From Aquirickettsia sp965229725 (GTDB lineage Bacteria > Pseudomonadota > Alphaproteobacteria > Rickettsiales > Midichloriaceae): a stretch of 64,000 bases of DNA. Location of the stretch: NCBI GenBank assembly GCA_965229725.1, contig OZ245923.1, positions 1,178,001-1,242,000 of the forward strand. The letters are read 5' to 3'. Every line of letters starts with the position of its first letter. The first letter of the stretch is position 1. A program made the translations under genes and the position numbers. The notes beneath the pieces are model-generated. The model did no database searches. It had not been told where the DNA came from and worked only from the letters and a program-made list of their open reading frames with translations. Below are positions 47,801 through 56,666 of this stretch, in pieces.

Positions 47801-50800
47801 GTTAGTAAATATACCGAGGCATTTAAACGAATTTATGAGTGAGCATAGTGGACAACTGGCAGACTCAATAATAATGGCAAATGAATATAAGTTAGGAATG
47901 CAATATAAAATATCTAATAAGCCAGGCAACCTACAGGAAATAGTAACGCCAGTGGATTATTTAAATACTGGAGTTGTACAAGTATCACTTACGTGGTCGG
48001 ATGGACTTCATCAGTATGTTGAGTTAAAGCATGGTCTTAATGTAAAGGCAGAAAGCTTAACAAATGTGTTTAGGTCATATGTTGGGTATTTTTTAAAGTA
48101 TGAAGGCAATATATATGGAATGACAGGGACACTCGGGAAAGAAGAGCATCATGAATATTTAGAAGATGTATATAAGGTAGATACAAAAATAATGCCAAAT
48201 TACATAAAGAAGAATTTGGAGAAGTTTAAGCCAACTATAGTAGATAATAGAGAGGAATGGTTGGATGAAGTTGGCAACCAAGCGATTAGGAAGGCTGAAT
48301 ATAGTAAGAGGGGAGTATTAATAATATGTAAAACTATAGATGATGTAGACCAGATATATAAAGTAATAAAAAGCGACAAAGGATATCAAGGAAGAATTGT
48401 AAGATATACAGATAGTGGATATTTTGCCGATAGTATAACTAAAAAATTAATATCTGGTGAAGTTAAGATAGCGGCTGGAGATATAGTGGTGGCAACAAAT
48501 TTAGCAGGAAGGGGTACAGATTTAAAAATAGATAGGGAAGTAAATAAGAATGGTGGGTTACATGTAATACTGAGTTACTATCCAGATAGTATAAGAGTGG
48601 AGGAGCAAGCGTTTGGGAGGGGAGCAAGGAATGGAGATTATGGTTCTTCAGGATTAATTATAGAAAACCCTAATAGAGGTAAGGATATAATAGAGCTTGG
48701 TGAAGAAAGAGATAAGAGGGAGAGTAAGGGGTTAAAGGGATCAAAGGAAGGTACAATAGAGCAAATGAAGATACAGGATGAACTATTTGATAAATTTGTA
48801 GATTTAGTGGCGCGAGCAAATTCCCCAACAGGATATGAAATAAAGAGAGGGGATGAATATTTGGCAAAAAACGGTTATATATATGTATATTCAGAAAAGG
48901 ATAAAGTAACTGGAGATTTAATACACATGAAGTGTTACAAGCCAGATAATACGTCATATTTAGCTAATATAGAAAAAAGTGAAGTATCCGAATATATTAA
49001 AAATATAAGTGAGAAATCATATCACCATTTAGTAGATACATTATCAAATTCGCTGAGGACTTTTAATCAGAGGGATAGTGAGTTAGTGCATTATTTTGCA
49101 GCGGAGATGGGGTGTATTGAAGAGGGGATGGATATTAAAGGAAGAGTAGATAGGAAGTATCAAGGAGAAAGTATAGCAGAATCAGATGGAGAGGAAGATA
49201 GTAAAGAAAAGATAGAGGAATTAGAGAAAGAAAAACATAAAGAAAGGTTTGAGTTATGGGAGAAAGATAGGGAGTTATATAATAATAAATATGAGGTAGA
49301 GCAGCTTAAAGAGAACTGGGCTATATGGCTTAAGAAGGGAGGGACATTTGGGCCTGGTGGATTATTTGGTGAAGAAGGGCCAGATAAGAAAGAAAAAATA
49401 GAAAAATTAAATAGGGAATTTGGAGAGTTTGCGGATGAGCAACTGGCATTATTTAGGAATGATCTAGGTTATACAAATAAAGATAGGTATATAGGGAACA
49501 CATGTGAAGCAAGGGAAAGTAAGGAGTACAAGGAAAATGAATTATTAATGAAGAACCCTAGTTATTTAGTTCAAAAGAGCAGGCATTATATAGCCATGCA
49601 TTATAACAAAGAAGTAAAGGAAGATTATGAATATAAAAGGAAACAAGATGAGGCTTGCAGTGGAGAAGGAGAGGGATCTGGATTTATGGCTTTGTTTTTT
49701 GGGGTTTCAACAAAGAGAGCAATTGATTATTCAGTAGATTTTGCAGAAAGAGCTGTAGATTTGGATTATAAGTTTGCATGGAATGGATACAATATGATGG
49801 CCATTACAAAATTGATAAGAGATGGAGAAGGGATAACGGACTATGACGAAGCAGAGTCAGCAGCAGGAGTTAAACAAAGATTTTATACTGACTTAGCAAC
49901 TACAAGAAATAGCATAGAGTCATTTATCATACCAAAGCAATCACATGAATGTGGATCGTTGATCATATCTCAGGTAGTGAAGAAGAATTCTGACACAATA
50001 AGACAATGTTTATTTATACTAAAAGCCTATGAAAAGATCAGTAAGCATTTAGAAAGCTTAATGGAAACAGTAGCGAAGGCTAAAGGAGATGAGATGATAA
50101 GGCCAAGCAAAATGTATGGAGCTGAGGAGTTACTTAATAAGATAGATGCGAAAGATCTGGAAGAAGGATTTGAGATGGTTATAGAGCCAATAGGGGCCAA
50201 ACAGGAGAAGGAGAAATTAGAAAAGGATTTAGAGGAAGGAAAGATAACGGAAGAGGAATATCAGCAGAGGCTTAAAGATATAAGAGTCAGTACATTGGGA
50301 AAAATAGGTTTGAGAGATAAAGATAACTTATTTAATAAAGCGAGCAAGAGTTCGTTTAGAGCAATGACAGAGGATTTATCGCATGATTTAAACCTGGTTG
50401 GATTTATAGGATTTGATATAGAGGTATATGAATTAGAGAAGGACTGGACAGACACAATAATAGCGGGGATACTGTCAATTGCAACAATAGCAATAGGGAT
50501 AGTATTTTTGCCAGCAGGAGGTTTTTGGGGGGTATTTGGGACATCATTAATAGCGCAGGGCGTGTTGGAGTTAGTGCAAATAGGAATAAGCATAGATCAA
50601 GGAATACCAATAGATTTAGGTGAATTCATAAAGTCTAAAGGGATTGGGATAGCGGTTGCAATAATCACAGCAGGAATTGCGAAAGGGTTAGAGAGTAGTG
50701 GTTTAGTGGGAGGTGATAAAATCACAGGATTTAATGGATGGAGTGAGGCTTCAGGAGTATCAAAAGCAGCATTCATAAAAGAGGGGGTATTTAAGGCTTT

Positions 50801-53234
50801 AGGGACAGCTGCGATAATGGGAGCGGTGGATGTAACAACAAGATACGTAGCAAAAAAGTATATGGAGAAGAACGATGGCAGCATAGAAGAAGACATAGAG
50901 GGTGCAATAAATGCAGTATTATCAAGCTATAGTGAAGAGGTAACAAAAATATTGTTAAATGATAGATTTAATAATAAATTAAAAGGACAGGCATCCAAAG
51001 GGATGAAAAAAATAGTGGATGAGGCTCTTAAGATTATTGCTGATTATGCATCACATGGAACTGCGAGGCAGGTGATATCAGGAGTAACTGGGAAAGTAGC
51101 ATCATTCTTTGGACCAATACCTGGAACAATTGCAAATCTTGCTAATACAGGAGCAGGATATGAGAAGGCAGGAAATGCAGTAGATAAGCTAAAGAGCAAA
51201 TTAGGTGAAGTGATCAATGGAGAGGCAAGCAGAGTGAGTGGAACAAAGGAGATGATGGAGGAGAAGTTGATGCAAGATTTCCCGAAAGATGCGGAGATGA
51301 TAATGGCGGAGATAACAGGGAGTGGATTATTGATCAATGGAGGGGAGGATATAGATTGGAATAATTGCAATAGATACCAAGAGGTAGAGGAAAAGAGTGG
51401 GAAAGGAGTGGTAGGAGAATGTGAGTATATAGCAGGATTAAGAGAAGAGGCAAAAAAAGAGCACGAAAAATTAAAAAGTGAGTTGGTGAGAGCATCACTT
51501 GGACCAATAAGAGGGATATACACAAGAGAAGTTGCAACGCCAATAATAAGCAGTAGGATAGTAGATCCAATAGTAGGAGGTGCATTAAGAGCAGGAGTGG
51601 AGCATGTGACAAAAGCATTTAAAAGTTCATGGGAAAAGAGAGAGGAAAGGATAGAAGAAGAGGAAAGAGCGAGAATGAAGAGTCAGGTAGAGGGAATAAC
51701 AAAAGGAGAGCAAGGGAAATATGAGTATGTAGGGGAAGGAAGAAAGGTAGAGCCGGGAATGGTGTGGGATGCACTTAATCAAGATGCTGTGGGAGAAGCC
51801 CTTGGAGGAGTGATAATAGGAGGAAGAGGAGATAGTTATGTATGCAGTGGAGGAATGTGTGTTACGGAGACAGGAAGCAAGATAGGAGGAAATAAGGAAG
51901 GAGAGAAATGGAATAAGGTGCCAGTAGAAAAAGGAAAAACAGTATGGGGGATATATGGAGATAAGCCAACGCAGGAGCAATTGGAGGAGTTTGCCAAGAA
52001 GAATCCATACATAGCAGCGAGAGGAGTTGTGAGAGATGCGGATGGAAACATCAAACATCTGGAGATAAGAGCGGGAGAGGAGATCTGGGTACCAGATAAT
52101 ATAGCAGCTGCATATAAAAACAAAGGTAGTAATGCAGGCAACGCAGGAGGGGCTGCACAAACAGGAGAGAAAGTAGCTCCAGGAAGTGATGTTGGAGGCA
52201 ATAAGGGTTTATTTGGGAAATATGGCACAGCCATGGGAGAGGGAAATGAATTCAAGGTATATATAACAAAAGAAGGGAAGATAGTATACGAAGATGCAAG
52301 GATTGGACAGTGCGGAATGGTAGGAGTGCAAACAGTACTAAATAAAATAAATGCGGAATTAGGGATGCTAGAGCAGTCTAAAGAAATATCTCCAGAAGAA
52401 AAGAAATATGTTGAAAATGTACTGGAGGGGTTATTAAAAGATAGTAATAAACACAATTACCATAATAGACTTTTAGAAAATATAAAAAATGGAGTATCCC
52501 CAGAGTCAGATAAGTCAACCAATAAAGATAAAGAGCTAAAAGCTGCTAGTAATGCACAAAATAGTCTAGTAGAAGATACGAAGGGTAAAATAATAAATAT
52601 GGTGGGGAATAAAATAGCAGATAGGCTATTAGACCGTATAATACCGTTTTTAAATTTATATAATATTGTTGTTGAACATGAAAAGGCAAGTAAAGATTTT
52701 GTTAAAAGGCAGGAGGCAAAAGAGTTAATAGAGAGTCTAGAGGGTATATCTATCCCAGAAAAGATACCTAATTTACCAGGATATCCAATAAATGATAATA
52801 ATAAGCCAACAATAGAGACGTACCCAGAAGCAGATAAGCAAAAGCCACTCCCAGGGTTCACTCCGGCAGAACCGCTGGAGAGTCTGAAAGGATCAACTAT
52901 TCCTGAGCAGAATCTTGATGATTATGTGTTTTATAGTAAAGTAGATGATGAATATTTAAAAAAATATGAGGAATATAAAAAATTAGATGGAAATTATAAA
53001 GTACCTAAATCTAAAAGTCCAATATGGCAAGAACTCAATCCATACAATAAAGAAACAAAAACAAATGGATTAAGTGGCAAAAAAGCTAGATATTATGAAT
53101 GGGATTACACTCATAGTGATATAGAAGTATACGGTCCTAAAGGTAAAGAACACTTAGGGTCGATAGATCCAGTAACTGGAAAATTAACTAAGTCTGGAAA
53201 ACCAGGAAGAGATATAAGAAATAAAATTAGTTAG
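44859..53234 (+). CDS. Giant SecA-motor polymorphic toxin with colicin-E3-type rRNase, 2791 aa
   Basis: Residues 1 to about 430 are helical, HEAT-like. About 640-1290 is a SecA-like DEAD motor: Walker A STGEGKT (Lys713), IIDEVDNMF (Asp809), GMTGTLGKEEH, ATNLAGRGTDLK (Arg1218) and EEQAFGRGARNGDYGSS. A charged coiled region follows, then a hydrophobic segment (1870-1915), a Gly/Ala-rich part, a LysM-like stretch (2352-2415) and QCGMVGVQTVLN (Cys2485, perhaps peptidase C39-like). The last 50 residues match colicin E3 RNase: YEWDYTHSDIEVY, HLGSIDPVTGKL and PGRDIRN, keeping Asp2749, His2752, Glu2756 and Arg2784. E3 cuts 16S rRNA at the decoding site. The layout (large conserved body, small toxic tip, immunity gene next) is that of polymorphic toxins. 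Housekeeping SecA is about 900 aa and lacks these parts. Confidence 0.82.
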   Translation: MELEYCQLIHSIHLLYNESNQCSTDPTSCDTKLSNENWLKPIDSAFLEDIIFPYIIRGYRGEVFEKRLEELIITNAKCVENILQIDDVDIQYYIIKAFASSSSLPLEEKSIERIEKYLITQYNETQCAIDLCTTSTEVLTNYLTQFSTNIIHADFLINLLSKEDFDKDARIRAINQFIDSVKDHKPADNRVFDKYASLLHHDTSNHSLLQVFGNACVSYDYAPAIDVLPEFEKLLSQNELNKEEVLNVKSLIIKALEYILQSYEELKEDIYNKIIWYTSLLYEKAGGLGQDLFYILIKKFSEDALKYDEIIEVIIENEISISKKSLANIVNGASKLIKAGEEEKKVFNGIYLITRAYKQDESILKDDTKNEIILKLNNLEKSGSEKLKRVINKCVKELGGIEVKGAEIPEKVISEALEQEIKEAVSKANIDYTKLRVRGERVSEEIKHLYEKLGWKEEKIRGILVKTQDPDGQEDLIRGLELVYEYDLGIDLIDREGNNAVDILILGEKGKLGDGVLRVYKDNNIYYPKKAEQIIREVEAENKNYKLGNYVREKLLKISEIEEKLDKGIEFSYDREIADNLLGDKWYLYSIDEKIFLKGLDYKGRVFKEDLSLKLSEYESEQLKNVLLYQQPYHPNDIESAISAHHKVKLSELKNVEVTEDSIAEIVVWLKKAMHLTVLGSKYQVRDAQVISLLNLYKGDGGRLIQVSTGEGKTIIIAMFAALNVAMKRDVDIITSSKVLAEENEKEQREFYKIVGITSGHNIVDTEGAKDCYKLDVVYGDSLHFIGDDLRDISKNVKHGRGYDVVIIDEVDNMFVDNINMKVQLSAGLPGFHYLKCLKTYSWIGFKTNLLLYEEDKGKWYLRGIDELIGKEEDLNNYLDGIRELYMANLIVDESGNYYYEENDKIILIGDKKALNAEVSEKIKGYKEANIRYEEKEGNYYYKAARKEIGDDAAFIKYIKEDSADYIANRLLNLNEGSENRLVNIPRHLNEFMSEHSGQLADSIIMANEYKLGMQYKISNKPGNLQEIVTPVDYLNTGVVQVSLTWSDGLHQYVELKHGLNVKAESLTNVFRSYVGYFLKYEGNIYGMTGTLGKEEHHEYLEDVYKVDTKIMPNYIKKNLEKFKPTIVDNREEWLDEVGNQAIRKAEYSKRGVLIICKTIDDVDQIYKVIKSDKGYQGRIVRYTDSGYFADSITKKLISGEVKIAAGDIVVATNLAGRGTDLKIDREVNKNGGLHVILSYYPDSIRVEEQAFGRGARNGDYGSSGLIIENPNRGKDIIELGEERDKRESKGLKGSKEGTIEQMKIQDELFDKFVDLVARANSPTGYEIKRGDEYLAKNGYIYVYSEKDKVTGDLIHMKCYKPDNTSYLANIEKSEVSEYIKNISEKSYHHLVDTLSNSLRTFNQRDSELVHYFAAEMGCIEEGMDIKGRVDRKYQGESIAESDGEEDSKEKIEELEKEKHKERFELWEKDRELYNNKYEVEQLKENWAIWLKKGGTFGPGGLFGEEGPDKKEKIEKLNREFGEFADEQLALFRNDLGYTNKDRYIGNTCEARESKEYKENELLMKNPSYLVQKSRHYIAMHYNKEVKEDYEYKRKQDEACSGEGEGSGFMALFFGVSTKRAIDYSVDFAERAVDLDYKFAWNGYNMMAITKLIRDGEGITDYDEAESAAGVKQRFYTDLATTRNSIESFIIPKQSHECGSLIISQVVKKNSDTIRQCLFILKAYEKISKHLESLMETVAKAKGDEMIRPSKMYGAEELLNKIDAKDLEEGFEMVIEPIGAKQEKEKLEKDLEEGKITEEEYQQRLKDIRVSTLGKIGLRDKDNLFNKASKSSFRAMTEDLSHDLNLVGFIGFDIEVYELEKDWTDTIIAGILSIATIAIGIVFLPAGGFWGVFGTSLIAQGVLELVQIGISIDQGIPIDLGEFIKSKGIGIAVAIITAGIAKGLESSGLVGGDKITGFNGWSEASGVSKAAFIKEGVFKALGTAAIMGAVDVTTRYVAKKYMEKNDGSIEEDIEGAINAVLSSYSEEVTKILLNDRFNNKLKGQASKGMKKIVDEALKIIADYASHGTARQVISGVTGKVASFFGPIPGTIANLANTGAGYEKAGNAVDKLKSKLGEVINGEASRVSGTKEMMEEKLMQDFPKDAEMIMAEITGSGLLINGGEDIDWNNCNRYQEVEEKSGKGVVGECEYIAGLREEAKKEHEKLKSELVRASLGPIRGIYTREVATPIISSRIVDPIVGGALRAGVEHVTKAFKSSWEKREERIEEEERARMKSQVEGITKGEQGKYEYVGEGRKVEPGMVWDALNQDAVGEALGGVIIGGRGDSYVCSGGMCVTETGSKIGGNKEGEKWNKVPVEKGKTVWGIYGDKPTQEQLEEFAKKNPYIAARGVVRDADGNIKHLEIRAGEEIWVPDNIAAAYKNKGSNAGNAGGAAQTGEKVAPGSDVGGNKGLFGKYGTAMGEGNEFKVYITKEGKIVYEDARIGQCGMVGVQTVLNKINAELGMLEQSKEISPEEKKYVENVLEGLLKDSNKHNYHNRLLENIKNGVSPESDKSTNKDKELKAASNAQNSLVEDTKGKIINMVGNKIADRLLDRIIPFLNLYNIVVEHEKASKDFVKRQEAKELIESLEGISIPEKIPNLPGYPINDNNKPTIETYPEADKQKPLPGFTPAEPLESLKGSTIPEQNLDDYVFYSKVDDEYLKKYEEYKKLDGNYKVPKSKSPIWQELNPYNKETKTNGLSGKKARYYEWDYTHSDIEVYGPKGKEHLGSIDPVTGKLTKSGKPGRDIRNKIS

Positions 53235-53242
53235 AGGTTATT

Positions 53243-53545
53243 ATGATAAAACATTGTTGTATTACTATGGATGATTTTATAGAAGAAAATAAAGTAGCTA
53301 TATATTATGATAAGGAGTTTAGAAGATATTCTATTGGTATGAAAAATGGAACAGGTGCAGTACAAACTATGATTTATTGTCCATGGTGTAGTTTAAAGTT
53401 GCCTAAAAGCTTATTTAACGAATGGTTTGATGTTTTAGAGAGTGAATACGGATTAGAAGATGTACATGTGTTAACAATTGATGAGGATTCTCGTATTCCA
53501 CCAGAATTCAAAACAGATGAATGGTGGAAGAAGCGAGGGTTGTGA
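53243..53545 (+). CDS. Putative immunity protein (DUF6980-like), 100 aa
   Basis: A small acidic protein starting 8 bp after the toxin stop. It has Cys pairs at residues 5-6 (HCC) and 46/49 (YCPWC) that could hold a metal, then KLPKSLFNEWFDVLE and FKTDEWWKKRGL. These features recall the DUF6980 family, common beside toxin genes; it does not look like the classical E3/cloacin immunity proteins. Position and size make it the cognate inhibitor of the E3-type domain. Ribosome site: agagg. Confidence 0.7.
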   Translation: MIKHCCITMDDFIEENKVAIYYDKEFRRYSIGMKNGTGAVQTMIYCPWCSLKLPKSLFNEWFDVLESEYGLEDVHVLTIDEDSRIPPEFKTDEWWKKRGL

Positions 53546-53692
53546 TAATGGCGAGCATCAGAGGAGGAGGATTATTGATCAATGGAGGGGCTGATATAGA
53601 TTGGAATAATTGCAATAGATACCAAGAGGTAGAGGAAAAGAGTGGGAAAGGAGTGGTAGGAGAATGTGAGTATATAGCAGGATTAAGAGAAA
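53546..53692 (+). pseudogene. Orphan fragment of the giant toxin gene
   Basis: This 147-bp stretch is nearly identical to 51298-51446 inside the giant gene (LLINGGADIDWNNCNRYQEV and KSGKGVVGECEYIAG). It starts right at the immunity gene's stop and is cut by an IS5 copy at 53693. It is probably what remains of a displaced alternative C-terminal region, as seen after rhs and CDI toxin loci. Confidence 0.8.
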
Positions 53693-54694
53693 CATTGTTG
53701 CACAAATACTTAACCTGCCTTTTTCGGTAAATTTCAGGCAACACGAATCGTTTTTGGCATTCCTAAATCTTTCATTTTGTTTAAAATAAGTAGAGATAAT
53801 TTTGCTTCGTTATGTTGACCTAAAAAATGTTGAGCTTTAAATTTGTTACCGATAATTCTTTTGTATCTGGAGAAGGTTTCTTCTACCTTTAGCCTATTGC
53901 CATAATTTTTACTGCCATCCTTAGGAGGGCCGATAAATCTCGCTTTTTTAGAGCATTGATTTTGTTGCATATAATCCTCCATCCTGTTTTTATAATATGC
54001 ACCATCGCCTACAACTGCCTCAATATCATTTGTTGCTTGCTTTAATAATTTTGGAACTGTAGCAATATCGCTATCTCTGAGTGTCGTCACCTCTCCTGCA
54101 ACTATATTTCCATCATCCGTAACTCCTATATGAAGTTTACGCCATATTTTCCTTTGTCTTGTGCCGTGCTTATGATTTGTCCACTCCTTCTCTCCAACGA
54201 CCTTAATGCCCGTACTATCTAATATTAAATTTATTTTATCTCCAGGCTTCGTAGTAACAAAATCTACTGATAGCTCACGAACTCTCCTTGATACTGTTGT
54301 ATAATCTGGGATTGGTAACTTTATCTTCATTATTTTTAGGATAGATTTTGTAAATCCCTCTGTTTTCCTCAATCTCAAATTAAATACTTGTCTTATTGTA
54401 TAGATTGCTTGGATCGCTGTATCTGAGTATTCTCTTTGCCTTCCTCTGAACTTCACACTCGCCTCTTCCTCAAGCCATTTCCTAATTCCTTCCTCTGTAA
54501 ACCAAATCGTTAAATCCCCCCTTTTCTTGAGGTCTTTATTGTATGTCCCCCAATTTATAACTTTGTATTTTCCTTTTCGCCATTTCTTCCCTTTGCTCAT
54601 ATCATTCCATGATTTTTATCATCAAGATTTTACTCTACACTTTTTTCTCTACTTTTCCTTTATATTTTCCTTGCCTTTTATTTGTGCAACAAAG
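53693..54694 (-). mobile_element. IS5/IS903-like element, copy A (1002 bp)
   Basis: The ends share C(A/T)TTGTTGCACAAATA as inverted repeats. Sequence is essentially identical to copies B (57683-58684) and C (60516-61517). The flanks give no clear 9-bp duplication. Confidence 0.9.
53734..54600 (-). CDS. IS5-family (IS903-like) transposase, copy A, 288 aa
   Basis: It starts MSKGKKWRKGKYKVINWGTY and has the DDE residues in LILDSTGIKV, VVGDGAYYKN and KVEETFSRYKRIIG, as in IS903-type proteins. Intact. Protein sequence is the same as copy B; copy C differs at one residue (Gln for Lys in RLRKTEGF). Confidence 0.93.
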   Translation of the reverse strand: MSKGKKWRKGKYKVINWGTYNKDLKKRGDLTIWFTEEGIRKWLEEEASVKFRGRQREYSDTAIQAIYTIRQVFNLRLRKTEGFTKSILKIMKIKLPIPDYTTVSRRVRELSVDFVTTKPGDKINLILDSTGIKVVGEKEWTNHKHGTRQRKIWRKLHIGVTDDGNIVAGEVTTLRDSDIATVPKLLKQATNDIEAVVGDGAYYKNRMEDYMQQNQCSKKARFIGPPKDGSKNYGNRLKVEETFSRYKRIIGNKFKAQHFLGQHNEAKLSLLILNKMKDLGMPKTIRVA

Positions 54695-54742
54695 TTCGTA
54701 AAACTGGAGCCAATCTGCTAATATCGTTTAATAAAGCATGAG

Positions 54743-55690
54743 CTATGCAATTACAGAGAGTCTTTTAATGTTAAAAGAAAAGGCATTCATAAATTCAGCA
54801 AATTGATTTTTGGCTATACCTAAATATCGAACTCTCTTGTTTCGCTTGGAGAAAACTCTTTCAAAAGGAGAGCGTATTTTAGTGCGCCATTTATCAAGAT
54901 CCTTGTTTTTATCTTTCATGTTATTAAGCTTTATTGCGGCCAAATGTACATTATTTTTTGCAGCTACTATTTGTGCTGGTTTGGTGCAATAACCTTTATC
55001 AGCAAAGACGGCTCCTTGACTAGGACAAATATGCTTCAAAGCTGAAGCATCATTGACATTAGCAGGAGTAACAGCAATTTTATTAATGAGCCCACTTTGC
55101 ATATCAACACTTCTGTGTGTTTTATAGCCAAACCAATATTTCTTTTTACCCTTACAGCCTATTCTGGCTTGTTTGTCTCTTGCTATTTTTGGTATAATTT
55201 CATTATTTAATTTATCATATTTCTTCTTAATAGCCTTATCTCTTTCTTCCCATAATTGAGCTTTTGATATCAGATGTGCTGAATCTACAAATGTAAATAC
55301 TTCGCTCATATACCCTTGCTCTCTGAGCTGCTTTTTCATTATTTCAAATAATTTTGATAACTTCTTTGTCCCTATCCTTCTTCTTACTTCCCCGAATAAA
55401 CTGTGATCCGGTGTTTTTTCTGCCAATCCAAACTCGCAGAACCACTTTGCTACACAATTTGTCTTTAATGCCTCTTCTAACTGCCTGTCACTCAAATCTT
55501 CCATAAATTGATATAGCAAGCATTTGAGCAAACGATCCATTCCATATCCCTTACATCCTTTGCCTGATTCCATTCCTTTCAATCTATAATCTATTTTCTT
55601 AAAATTAAATACCTCCTTGAATTTTCGGTAATTATGTTTCGCGGGCATTAGTTCCTCTAGACTTATTATTGCCATTTGTTTTACTGACAT
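54743..55690 (-). CDS. IS5-family transposase (different subgroup), 315 aa
   Basis: An intact DDE transposase with an N-terminal DUF772-type domain (YGMDRLLKCLLYQFMEDLSD and TPDHSLFGEVRRRIG) and the catalytic core TFVDSAHLISKAQ, AVFADKGYCT and SPFERVFSKRNKRVRYLG. This element interrupts orfB of an IS3 copy; its right end is near 55757 (GAGCCTGTCTAAAAA, minus strand). I could not fix the left end. Confidence 0.88.
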   Translation of the reverse strand: MSVKQMAIISLEELMPAKHNYRKFKEVFNFKKIDYRLKGMESGKGCKGYGMDRLLKCLLYQFMEDLSDRQLEEALKTNCVAKWFCEFGLAEKTPDHSLFGEVRRRIGTKKLSKLFEIMKKQLREQGYMSEVFTFVDSAHLISKAQLWEERDKAIKKKYDKLNNEIIPKIARDKQARIGCKGKKKYWFGYKTHRSVDMQSGLINKIAVTPANVNDASALKHICPSQGAVFADKGYCTKPAQIVAAKNNVHLAAIKLNNMKDKNKDLDKWRTKIRSPFERVFSKRNKRVRYLGIAKNQFAEFMNAFSFNIKRLSVIA

Positions 55691-55713
55691 CCTTTTCTTA
55701 TTACTATTTTCTT

Positions 55714-56133
55714 TTATAATAGCATTTTTATCTCCTTTGTTCTATTTTTAGACAGGCTCATATAGGTTATATCAGCGCACCATACATCATTAGAAATATC
55801 TATTATTTTATCTTTTAGTAAGTAAGGATATATTTTATATGCAATATTCTTTTTACTTGTATTTGGCTTTTGATAAATGGCACTTATACCCATAGCTTTC
55901 ATTAATCTTCTAATTTTATGCCTAGAAGCTATGTATCCTCCCCTTCTAAGATGTGAGCTCATTTGTCTCGAACCATAAAATGGGTGTAAAAGATAGATCT
56001 CATCTATTTTCTTCATTAGATTTAGATTCTCAATACTTTCACCTTTTGATTTGTAATAGCATGTTGACCTAGATATAGATAACAATTTACACTGCCTTGA
56101 CACACTTAAGCCTTCTTGGTTGCTTTTAATCAT
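55714..56133 (-). pseudogene. IS3-family orfB, truncated
   Basis: The N-terminal third of the transposase survives (SISRSTCYYKSKGES, HPFYGSRQMSSHLRRGGYIA and DVWCADITYMS with the first catalytic Asp). After about 55757 it runs into the IS5-family element, losing the other two catalytic residues. Confidence 0.85.
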
Positions 56134-56435
56134 TTCAACCCTCCATTCTTTCCTAGTTTTTCGTATACATCTTGCAAAAAATCTTTTTCAACTGTCAATT
56201 CTTCTATTTTTGCATGCAGTTGTTTAATTTGATATTCGTTTGATGTTGTCACTCGCTCCTGCTTACCTGAAAAAGCATTATTCATATTTTCTAGAGCTTG
56301 CTTTTTCCATTTGCTGATCATATTAGCGTTTACTCCATATCTTCCTGATAGCTCGCTTAGCGTGCCTTCTTCCCTAATTGCTGATAATGCTACTTTTGTT
56401 TTAAATGTTGAACTATATTTTTTCTTTTTGTTCAT
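56130..56435 (-). CDS. IS3-family orfA, intact, 101 aa
   Basis: The full orfA has a basic N-terminus (MNKKKKYSSTFKTKVALSAI), the HTH LSELSGRYGVNANMISKWKK and the coiled coil EELTVEKDFLQDVYEKLG. It is diverged from the copies at 3742 and 14806, so it belongs to a sister element. The outer end TGGTCCTAAAAAACTGGACA (minus strand) is at about 56487-56507. Confidence 0.88.
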   Translation of the reverse strand: MNKKKKYSSTFKTKVALSAIREEGTLSELSGRYGVNANMISKWKKQALENMNNAFSGKQERVTTSNEYQIKQLHAKIEELTVEKDFLQDVYEKLGKNGGLK

Positions 56436-56666
56436 TTTTACTCCGATATTTTTATTTATTTTATATCAGAATTTATCCTTTATAACCTGTCCAGTTTTTT
56501 AGGACCACCTCTCTCTTAATCACGGGTAAAATAAGAACAAAAATTAGAGAAAAAAAGAACTTTATTCAAGAAAAGGTAAAAAGTTATTTATACTTTATAA
56601 TAATAAACAAGAAAAAAGCAACAATTTATTAGTAAATAATCTCTTAAATAAACGGCCGTTTCTTTT

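Noticed and set aside
44859..53234. Housekeeping SecA translocase
   Set aside because: The motor motifs are SecA-like, but the protein is three times too long, the motor is internal, and it carries hydrophobic and rRNase-like parts with an adjacent immunity-type gene.
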